Below, in pieces: positions 1 through 9,553 of a stretch of DNA of 64,000 nucleotides. Location of the stretch: the NCBI GenBank assembly GCA_030620095.1, contig JAUTXW010003370.1, positions 111,001 through 175,000 on the forward strand, read 5' to 3'. The position numbers and the translations under genes were made by a program. The first letter of the stretch is position 1. Each line of letters opens with the position of its first letter. The stretch comes from Kuschelorhynchus macadamiae. Lineage: Eukaryota; Arthropoda; Insecta; Coleoptera; Curculionidae. A model generated the notes under the pieces. The model was not told the origin of the DNA and did not search any database. It worked only from the letters and a program-made list of their open reading frames with translations.

Positions 1-809
<809 letters not shown>

Positions 810-810
<1 letters not shown>

Positions 811-1001
811 TGTACTTGGCTCGTGGAACTTTTCCACGTAGATACACGTTTTCGTTTTTGATTGTGTCACATCTATGAAATCTCCCTGGATACAAGCCTG
901 CCTGATGAGGGTAAAGACCCATCCTGTAACACAATCGAAGGCAATGTCTTTTCATAGGCTGCTTACATACAAAAATTATATTTTTGTTTTGCTACATATA
1001 T
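810..1001 (+). repeat. 192-bp direct repeat, unit 2
   Basis: Second copy of the block at 331-522. After it the sequence diverges (TCCTTTCCGGCGAAAAAGAC) before the next AT run. Confidence 0.95.
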
Positions 1002-1020
1002 CCTTTCCGGCGAAAAAGAC

Positions 1021-1152
<132 letters not shown>

Positions 1153-1169
1153 GTAGAAAATGGATGAAG

Positions 1170-1340
1170 CGGCGAAGATTTCGGATGTTCTCTTGGTTAT
1201 CACAAATGTCGGCTATACTTCTGTTGGTGATTCTGGAGTTGTTTTGTGTATTCATTTAGGTGCTAGTCTAGTTGTACTCGTCTTTCAACTAGTTGACTGT
1301 ACTGATTAAAACCTTGAGTCAAAAACACGCGTCTATAGTT
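1170..1340 (+). repeat. About 170-bp direct repeat, unit 1
   Basis: Begins CGGCGAAGATTTCGGATGTT and ends near GTCTATAGTT. A diverged second copy lies at 1408-1572. The two share long stretches but carry indels, for example the CTTTCAACTA region in unit 1. No open frame is convincing in either copy. Confidence 0.85.
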
Positions 1341-1407
1341 CTAATATTCTCCTATTTTTGATTTACTTCTTTTGGATAACAGAGAGTATAGAATGGAGTA
1401 TCAAGTC

Positions 1408-1572
1408 CGGCGAAGATTTCGGATGTTCTCTTGGTAATCACAAATGTCGGTTTTGCTCCCGTTGGTGACTCTGGTGTTGTTTCGTGTATTCATTTTGGCG
1501 CTAGTTGTACTCATCTGTACTGTATAGTTGACTGTACTGACGAACTTTAAGTCAGAAACACGTGTCTATAGT
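1408..1572 (+). repeat. About 170-bp direct repeat, unit 2
   Basis: Diverged second copy of 1170-1340, starting with the same CGGCGAAGATTTCGGATGTT and ending with the same GTCTATAGTT. The 238-bp period suggests an old tandem duplication. Confidence 0.85.
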
Positions 1573-1656
1573 TTGCCGAATTCCATTGCTTTGGCGGTCA
1601 TCCCAAAAAAATCCATATTCATCTATATAGTAATTCTTGCCGCGCTAATATTGTCT

Positions 1657-1661
<5 letters not shown>

Positions 1662-1748
<87 letters not shown>
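1662..1748. repeat. (AT)n microsatellite
   Basis: Fourth long AT tract of the left edge. It is followed by about 520 bp of AT-rich sequence (1749-2268) in which I see no gene; a short CATA run sits near 1868-1880. Confidence 0.97.
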
Positions 1749-1752
<4 letters not shown>

Positions 1753-2268
1753 ACAAAACTTCTCACTTTAAATCAACGTTTGGCTCATTGTGCTAAGCTT
1801 TCTCAAGATTTTATTTAGTCTCCTGATTCCTATTTTTTTTTTCATTAAAAACACAATAAAAATATATACATACATACATACACGTAAACATTATTATATG
1901 CATTGAAACGTTAAATTTTATGGCTCTTCATATGCTTAATGACAAACAGTTATGTTATGTTTTGAAAAAATATACTTTAATTTGTCTGATAGGTTATGCA
2001 TGTACGGTAGTGCCACGTATTTAGTATTTTGGTTATTTATTGGTTCTTTCTTTTTGTTGTAATGACGATAAGTTCTCTTGTTTAAAAATCCTTAAAATAT
2101 TTTTTTCTGGATAATGGTTGTTTACTAATGTCTGTTTAAAGTTTTTCTAGAGTTTCTGGTCGGTATTCTGGAGAGGTTAGAGCGATTGCGCGGTCCGTTA
2201 ATCCCATTATTACACTATTCATTTGGTTGTTTGAATGGTTAGAATTCAAATTTAGATATCGGCACGAT

Positions 2269-2271
2269 CAG
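2269..2271. other. Target-site duplication CAG, left
   Basis: CAG stands directly outside the terminal GGGTGCG at 2272. The same three bases directly follow the terminal CGCACCC at 21866-21868. A 3-bp duplication with a CNG core is expected for PIF/Harbinger-type insertion; that reading is inference. Confidence 0.7.
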
Positions 2272-2310
2272 GGGTGCGATTTTGCACTATCATTTCGTTA
2301 GTTAACGAAA
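2272..2310 (+). repeat. Terminal inverted repeat of the palindromic element
   Basis: The terminus reads GGGTGCGATTTTGCAC, then TATCATTTCGTTAGTTAACG. The first part can form a small hairpin (GTGC-GATTTT-GCAC). The same roughly 40 bp occurs at both ends of the 52977-60982 copy, where it is the only long similarity left at the right end, so about 40 bp is the minimum shared terminus. Confidence 0.85.
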
Positions 2311-2571
2311 ATTTTCTCCGTTCGGAGAGCTGTTCGGCATGACAATCGGATTTTCCGATTCGGATTCGTTAAAAACCAACCTATTACTAAAGCCGCCATT
2401 TTCCGAACATGTCAGTTCTTGGGTTTTTGATAATATCTAAATTTACTGCCTTGGAGTTCAATTTCCTAAGATAACAAATAATTTTGATTACTTGAAAGCT
2501 AAGCCATTAGCATATACATCATACTGTAAGTAATCAACAGATGCCAAAATATTCAAGAAAATCATGAAAAC

Positions 2572-2634
2572 ATGGAACCTTCAAATAGGCAGAGAAGATA
2601 CGACACTCGTAAAACATCCTTCAAATCAAACAAG
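2572..2634 (+). CDS. Candidate start exon of the element gene (arm A)
   Basis: ATG opens 21 codons beginning MEPSNRQRRYDTRK and running straight into a donor, AAG|gtaagc. The same exon exists in arm B (21495-21557) and in the third copy (53285-53344). Between copies it differs by substitutions and a clean 3-base length change, which is what a once-translated exon would show. It is rich in basic residues and sits about 300 bp inside the terminus, where an element gene would start. I cannot connect it in frame to the next open stretch near 2721, so the splice partner is unknown. No family is recognised. Confidence 0.5.
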
Positions 2635-2898
2635 GTAAGCGAATCTGTTTAAAAAATATTATCTATGTCATATTACGAAACCTATATATTTTAGTTATTA
2701 ATGAATTATTTTTAATTCAGTGCATTCTTTTCTGATTTGATCATTTTGTTAGAAGTAGGTACAGGAAAACATAAAACGCTATCCTCAAAATGTACTTCTT
2801 TTGAAGAAATATTTAACAAAGTTGTGAATATTCTGTTTAAAGATTAATTAAATTATTTTCTATAGCACCGCGGCTGGTATGCAACCACATAAACATCA

Positions 2899-2932
2899 TT
2901 TCAAATGCAGATAGATGTATCTGCATTTGAAA
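2899..2932. repeat. Perfect 15-bp hairpin unique to arm A
   Basis: TTTCAAATGCAGATA and TATCTGCATTTGAAA are perfect reverse complements separated by GATG. Arm B and the third copy have ordinary single-copy sequence at this place. The inverted half in arm A therefore looks newly added, as expected from template switching onto the opposite strand. Confidence 0.85.
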
Positions 2933-3100
2933 CGTGGCGCGCCTTCCACAGAAAAATAATACAATAATATAGGCGAAATGCGTTCCTCGGGAGAACAAAG
3001 CGTTTTAAACTTAGAATAAGAATAAAAATCTTACTCAAGGTTGTAAATGCCCGTTGTTACTGTGGAATGGCCCTCCCTATTTTAAGAATATAGCAGCATT

Positions 3101-3376
3101 TTATTTAATTTTGGTCTCTTGTAACCGTAACTTTTTTAGTTCACAAATAAACAGTAAACAAGAAAGTCGAACAGCTGATGGGTCACTTGCGGAAACATAA
3201 CAGTGGTTTAATAATGGTGTATTTAAGTATTGCAAAATTGAACATAAATTCCAGTAACTAGGAACCAATTTAAGAATAATATTTTCTATTGATGGAAAGA
3301 CTAAAGAAGCAATAAGGGCAGTTGAATCTAGATTATCATAATGGTGATACCTGAGACAGTTGCAGGTAGGCATCAA
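3101..3376 (-). other. Conserved antisense open frame (uncertain)
   Basis: A 91-codon frame on the minus strand, partly conserved at 20687-20875 in arm B and in the third copy near 53950-54140. The plus strand of the same stretch also reads as protein-like pieces: IIFSIDGKTKEAIRAVESRL here, and QAEQLMDHLRKH in the third copy. Those pieces faintly recall Myb/SANT-like proteins but contain stops and frameshifts. Both strands cannot be coding, and the copies are too similar for conservation alone to decide. I list it only as a candidate region. Confidence 0.2.
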
Positions 3377-3803
3377 TTTGTATATTTTTAAGCAAATAGA
3401 ATCTACTTGCTTAAATTATATTTCATTGTCTATGTCGAGGTCTATGTATAACTTGTAAACAAAAGTATTCCTTAACAGGTATTATCAAAGAAAATTTATA
3501 TCGTAAGCTATTATTTTCTTTGGCATTATCGAGGGCATTATATATTTTCACTGTTGAGGGGGAAATGAAATAATCTTTGTTTTTCTTTAAAAGAACTATA
3601 GTTGGAATTACATGTTATAATTCTTAGAGAAGGGAAATAATTAGTTATATTATATTACACAGTATGTGGTGTATGGCACATTTATTAATTATAGCAATAT
3701 TTTTACAGCTTGTGCAGAATATAACACGAAAAAGAAGGGAATGATACAAGAAATGATGTCAAGTATTTGATACAGTATTTTCTTTTACCTTTCACATACT
3801 TAG

Positions 3804-3913
3804 TCAATACAAGAAAGAACAATCACCAAAGCACAATTACAAATTCCTCGATAAGCTGTTTTGTTGATTCAAATTTGACTTCACCATTTTGATTGTAGAA
3901 GATATATACCTGT
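3804..3913 (+). pseudogene. Internal exon of the element gene, frameshifted (arm A)
   Basis: This is the arm A version of the 111-bp exon seen intact at 54558-54668. It follows a pyrimidine-rich tract and TTAG acceptor and precedes a strong donor, CTGT|gtaagtat. Arm A is 110 bp here: one base is lost in the middle, which brings in a stop. The intact versions read NIRKNNHRSTITN and end in VEDIYL. No family is recognised. Confidence 0.45.
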
Positions 3914-4488
3914 GTAAGTATTAATTGTGATTATTTTGTTTTTTTTTTTATAAAGAAACTTACTATAACATTAGACTTAAACAGGTTAGGTTAGTATAAT
4001 TTATAAGCTTATGTTTAGCAAGGTCTACTGCAAAACATACCTATGAGTTCATTATTATAACAAATCATCAGTTCACAGTATCAAACAGAATTTAACGCTT
4101 GAAACCTTGTTTGATTTGACTAATTGTTTTTGCACTGATATTCTGTCGGAAAACCGCAGCAAGATAATGCATAGCAACTCAACTGATGAATGGTGCACTT
4201 ATTTTTTTATTATATCATCCATTAAACTTTGTGCTAAATACCTCGTTATGTTTGTCTAATTTCTTACAGTGTGACACAAATATGTTTGAAGGGTGTGTTT
4301 TTCCTTGGGTTTTGCTAATTGCAATTTTTAATGTGTATTTTTAAATTAGTCTTTTATTCAAATCTATGAATCGCTTTTGAAGTTTCACATCAAAATAAAA
4401 ATATTCTATTTAAAAAATAACTATTATATAACTTAATAAGTTCATTATGTTTAATGGAATTTATTTGTTTATTCTTATGTAAAATTGT

Positions 4489-4803
4489 ACAGGATGCCTG
4501 GTTATATTTTAAATGGTACCCTAGAGGCCTTATTCTATGAGTTATCAAAAAACTTTAAATACAAATGTTTTTAGGTTTGAACGGAATCATTATTCATTAA
4601 TCATTCTTGCCGATTATAAATATACTAGGTTTAAACTTTATCTCTAAAGATAACAGAGAAATTTTAGAAAAACCCTGCCATAAGAGGTAATGTGTAAGAG
4701 AGAGATGGAGAAAGCTCCAATATAGTGGAGTCAGTGGGAATACATTGCTTCTCAACTCAATAAAGTTAGAGGGTACCGTTTAAAATATAACCAGACATCC
4801 TGT
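4489..4803. repeat. Nested foldback repeat 1 (arm A version, 315 bp)
   Basis: The ends are inverted: ACAGGATGCCTGGTTATATT at the left and AATATAACCAGACATCCTGT at the right. The same pair of ends encloses 902 bp in arm B (18684-19585) and 512 bp in the third copy (55247-55758). It looks like a small non-autonomous DNA element whose interior has been rearranged separately in each copy. It has no coding capacity of its own. Confidence 0.8.
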
Positions 4804-6019
4804 ACATAAAATCTGTATAAAATATCAGATGTGTTAAAAATTTCAAAAAAAAACCACATAGATATACATAAACGAACAAAAGTGAACCAAACTTAATTTT
4901 AGAGAAAAAATTATACATCATATACATTATACCTATATCATGAAGAAACCTTATTTTTTGTGAGTTAAGTTTACTTTGTTTACCATTTTTGACCAGAAGA
5001 GGTTATTTCAAATCCATTATTATGTAATTCTGGGATACCTTGTTAGTTACTGGAAGATACTAGGTTGCTACAAGTATATTTTGCAAGGATATATTAAATA
5101 TTTATACAGGATGTCCCAAAAATGTGGTATAAGGTGCAGCTGCTGTTTTTTTATTATGGACTATTTTGTTTTATTAAAGAATAAAACATCTGGTTTATAT
5201 GTAATTTGGTAAACTGAAGTTTAATACCTTAAAAAAGACCATACATAGAACTAAAAAAGGAATTTGTAATTCGTTTTGTTTAAAATTTTATTTTTTAAAC
5301 TTCAGTTTAATTGAAACATCTGTATGTTGCCCTTTTTAATCATATCAAATAAAGTATAACTGACTAAAGTCTATGAAGATTAAGATTAATCAAAGTGAAA
5401 ACTGTATTTTGTCACAAGAAACATTTTTTTCTCGATTTTTTCAGAAAGTCAAGAACTACAACATATATAAAATTTAGGGAATTTCCCTCAAGCTAGTTTT
5501 ATAAGATTTATGTGTGGTCCTACTAGCCACCTCGCAATTCACCCATTTTTATAGGCTTTGTTCAGTATAATTTTTAGAATACCACTAGATTGTGACATTG
5601 TGACGTATAAATGATGAACTTAAACATGGAAATTTTTGTTCAATAAAAATTAACATATTTAGTTGCGGTTTTCGACACTGTGTAGCAGGCGCGTAACTAA
5701 GGGGGGCATAGGAGAGGGGATGTCTTTTTTTTGGGATATTGCATGGGCGCCTGCAGAACCATAACTGGTATATAAATGTAATTTATATATGTAATATACA
5801 ATATTTACATTTTCAAGAGGAGGCAAGCGTCCCCCTCCCCCTTCCCCCCATTCAGTAACAGGAGTCTAGGGACCCCCCCCCTACGGTCTAGCACTAAGAA
5901 TGGAGTTTATGGCCTAGAGGATGTAAATGCAGAGGTCTTAAATAAGTTGTTTTACAGAGTAAAACTTTTGTAAAAAAAGTTTTCTAGTTTTTTTTTTAAT
6001 TTCTTTAGTTTTTTATGAA

Positions 6020-6955
6020 CAGGGTGTTTTCAACAAAATTGTAAATTTTTTTAAACATGTTTTTTTTCTTAACCTTTGTATCCCTTAAACTATTATTTAG
6101 GTAATGTCTAAATGTATAAATGTGACTGTTGTACAGGGCTTTCATTTAAATTTTGACACCATCTTTAATTATAGGAAATTTAAAAAAAAATTTAATTTCA
6201 AAATTTGTAGGATTATTCCTGTATTATGGTTTAAAAATATCAAATATTTCTAAAAATTATTGAAAAGTTGAAAAAACTACATAACATGGATTTTTAAATG
6301 TGACACCTTGTATATTATTATCTAATTAAATTAGTCTTTTCATACCAATTATAAATATATCAGTTCAGAGAGAGAGGACGAATTTCTTGCCTTGAGCTTT
6401 GCCTCTTATGAAATGGTTTTTATCAATTTTTTGAGGTAATCTTTAAAGATAAAGGTACCAAACCTGATATAATTGCTAACTTCAGATTCATTTAATGTTG
6501 CATTAAATGGGGCCAGCTAAAAAATGTAATTTCTTGTATTCATTAATATTTTGTATTCTTAATAGTATAATATTAAAAAAATCCTACAATTATTGTGTTT
6601 TTATTTTCTATAGTTAAAGCTGTATCGAGATGTCAAAATATAAATAAAAACATTATACTTATAAAAAACTGTTTTGCATATTTTTTTACTTTGAACTAAC
6701 TTAAAACGCATCATTAGAATTCATTAATATCTACGTAAATTTAAGTAATAACAGACCTTTTTGTCATTATTTAATAAGTTTTCTTAATTTTTAAAGTCTC
6801 AAATGACCTTCTGATCTGATGTATCATGAAAGTTAGTTTAAAGTAAAAAATTCACAATAGAATGGGGTAAGAAACAATTGTTTGATGCATACAGGAGCCG
6901 AGAAAAACACATCCAGAAAAAATTACATTTTGGTGAAAACACCCTTTATATGAAG
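6020..6955. repeat. Nested foldback repeat 2, concentric (arm A)
   Basis: The outer ends are inverted: CAGGGTGTTTTCAACAAAAT at 6020 and GTGAAAACACCCT ending at 6955. Inside it a second inverted pair (ACAGGGCTTTCATTT at 6133 and its partner ending near 6660) forms another foldback, so two small elements are stacked. Third copy: 57061-58005. Arm B keeps only one outer end (about 15964) and has the LINE inside the inner foldback. Confidence 0.65.
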
Positions 6956-7576
6956 AGAGTTTTTTGCTTTTCGGGTGTGGATTATCCTAGGTAGAAAAGA
7001 ACAATATAACATTTCGTTTTTTAATAGTCATTGTGTGTGAATAAACACTTTGAGAAAATGACAAGGGCTTAGATAATACTCTGTGTAACAGATTTCTTGT
7101 GGCCTTTTGCATTTTCGAAGCGATAAATCCAACATATACTGCTAGGCATTATCAAAAACCACAACTCAATATATAAATTCTGGTTGAAAATTAGTAAACT
7201 TGAATTTTGTCCACAAATTTGCATGTATAACTGCGTCTGTCCAGTAGTTTACTATAGGACATCAGTACCTAAAATTAATTAATTAATGTAGGGGTTATGG
7301 TTATATTTAATAAAAAAAATTGGGTGAAGGTACTATACATGCTGTTGGTTAGAAACAAAAGTTTAAAAAGCGATATTTATAGGGATATTCTTCTTATTTT
7401 CTTAAGGGGAATATGCTCCTTAAGTATTGCATTTAATTTTTAACTAAAATTAGAAATATACCTATTTTATCAATAACAAAGTTTTTTTATAGCATATTAT
7501 TTCATTTAAAATATCCTTCTTTTACAGCTGATTTTTCGAAAAGCAATTTTTTTACAATATTTTTTCTTCTTTTTAG

Positions 7577-7871
7577 GTATTTCAAGTCACACTGTGAATC
7601 CTTTGGACCCTTTGTAAAAGAAAATAGCGTGGACTTACGTATCACCAGAAATCAGCAGCAATGGAAACTAATTTCAGCTTGTAACAACTTGAACAATAAA
7701 AAAATGTCCAATTCTAATATTTTTATATTTAGTGACAAATATAGAATAGATTTTTACGATAAAATATTGCAACATGTTTTAAAAAAAATTAAAGAAGTTC
7801 CAGTTAATTTCATAATAATAAAAATGGAAAATTATTTAATTTATATCTTAAAGATTTATGACTACACTTAA
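7577..7871 (+). CDS. Candidate exon of the element gene (arm A)
   Basis: A pyrimidine tract and TTTTTAG acceptor at 7576 open a frame that starts YFKSHCESFGPFVKEN and runs 97 codons to a stop at 7869-7871. Arm B reads the same way from 15331 but is frameshifted after about 72 codons. The third copy reads from 58549 to an early stop near 58762. The three differ mostly by substitutions that keep the frame open in the first 60 codons. No donor in phase with the next exon (7921) was found, so either this is a separate 3' end or the junction has decayed. The protein has no family I recognise. Confidence 0.45.
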
Positions 7872-7920
7872 ATCTAGAAAAATAATTATATTTAGGCATT
7901 TTATAGATACATATTTACAG

Positions 7921-8010
7921 GGATATAGAGAGTTAGAGATTGATAACATTATGAAATTAGTTACGGGTAGTATTATGTATGAATCTTTAAACATATTTCC
8001 AAAAGTTAAG
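7921..8010 (+). CDS. Candidate penultimate exon of the element gene (arm A)
   Basis: Exactly 30 codons lie between a TTTACAG acceptor and an AAG|gtatga donor. They begin GYRELEID and end FPKVK. The exon is open and of identical length in all three copies (14904-14993 in arm B, 58891-58980 in the third copy). Its end phase is 0, which fits the start phase of the following exon at 8093. Confidence 0.5.
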
Positions 8011-8092
8011 GTATGAAAGTGGAAATATTTATTTTTCAGTTCCAACTGTTTCTTTTGGTAGTTATGTAAACTCTTCAAACGTCAATTTTTAG

Positions 8093-8143
8093 TTTTTTGA
8101 CGATAAAATTACTCTAATAGGTATAGGATCAACTGTGCAGTAA
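8093..8143 (+). CDS. Candidate last exon of the element gene (arm A)
   Basis: Seventeen codons including the stop follow a CAATTTTTAG acceptor: FFDDKITLIGIGSTVQ, then TAA. It joins in phase 0 to the exon at 7921-8010. The third copy has the same exon (59063-59113) with two amino-acid changes. Arm B has lost the acceptor and first codons. Confidence 0.5.
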   Translation, partial: FFDDKITLIGIGSTVQ

Positions 8144-8599
8144 TTTTATTATTTTTAATGCAATGAAAAAAAATGCAAAGTAAATTTTCTCCTTCCCAAT
8201 CATATGGTAATTATCAATATCTTTGAAATATATAGAGTGACAAAATATGTATTTTTATTAAATGAATACCCTGTCTATTTTTTACACCTAAGAAAAGCTA
8301 AAAAATATCTTTCCAAAAAACTTCGTGCCAAATTTTCTGATATACCTACCTATGATATTTAAAAAACTAAAATTAATACCGGCTCACAAATGGCCATATA
8401 ATTTTTGAATATATAAATTTCAGTCGTAACAGTTACAAATAGAGTATTTCTTAAAAGGGCTTCTTTATACAGAGCATTACATGTAAAAAATTACACTGTG
8501 TGTAATATTTTTTAGTACGAGAAATAATAAAAATATTAGAGAGGGATCACTTTAAATGGCAATCAATTTCCCTCGTACAGATTGTCACTACAATTTACT

Positions 8600-8840
8600 G
8601 CATATTCAAATAATTTATTAGGCCGTCATTTAGTTTTGTCATGCAAGATTCGGACTAAAATTTTACCAGTCTGTCTCTGTTTCTCACTTGAGTTTTATGC
8701 AATTTTATTTCATTAGGCCGCCATTTTGTTTCACCATATTCGATTTTTACCAAAATGTTTCCATTCTGTTGAAAACTTGAACTGAACTGGATAAGTAGTT
8801 TTTAAGCTATGCTGCGTACAGACAAACTGGCAGAAGTAGG
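8600..8840 (-). repeat. GATGGCGG-type interspersed repeat inside arm A
   Basis: Contains reverse-strand GGCCGCCATTTTGTTTCACC and a GTCTGTCTCTGTTTCTCAC segment typical of the AAGATGGCGG repeat family found elsewhere in the window. Equivalent stretches lie at about 14110-14340 (arm B) and 59560-59770 (third copy). Confidence 0.6.
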
Positions 8841-9553
8841 AAAACATGGGGCCCAACCACCCTAAAATGTAAAGTTCAACAAAAATGTCAAAGGGTTAAT
8901 TTTTCATTTTTTACTCTTCTTTAAACTCGTCTAAATGCTGGTGGTTGCCCTTGTTCAGTAAGGGCTTGTATTTATTTTAAACTTTATAATTAAGTGGTAA
9001 AAGTAGGTATTAGCTTTTATTTGTTTATTTTTCTAATGATTTAATAAATCCTATTAGGCATTTTAATAATTTTAACACAGAAAAAGTGTGTAACTTATTT
9101 TATTTAGACCATATTACCATTTTATTAAAAATCGTCTTAAAACAAACAATACATATTGGAAAGTTATTACAAAAACATATTTTTATTACCAATTCATTAG
9201 ATAAATATAGAAAACAAATGTATTAGAAATTAAAGTAGAGAGTTTCGTTTTGAAAAAAATATTTAATTCAGAATATAACAAAATTTTGGCTAGTACATCT
9301 AAAACTAGTCCACTGTAATAAAGATATTTATGCATTTATCACCACAGTACATTGAATTTGTAGACAATAAAGAAAAAAAACTTAAACTCTATCACAAAAT
9401 ATGTCTTACTAAAGTATTCAACAATTGTCTGTTAAATTTATTAGATTTTAATTTAGTGTTGATTCTTTAACAAGGGTTTGCTTAGTGTCCTATTTACTTA
9501 AAGAGGTGTTACGTATCTTAAAATAGTTATTTCCTACCTCGAAATACCTGACA

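Noticed and set aside
2721..2845. Open stretch after the start exon as its second exon
   Set aside because: A good acceptor exists and arm B reads ESFPDLIILLEVRENIKRYP, but joining it to the phase-0 start exon gives an immediate stop, and the frame shifts between copies.
2721..2845. MADF domain in the palindrome unit
   Set aside because: The short peptide only superficially resembles MADF; the diagnostic tryptophans are absent.
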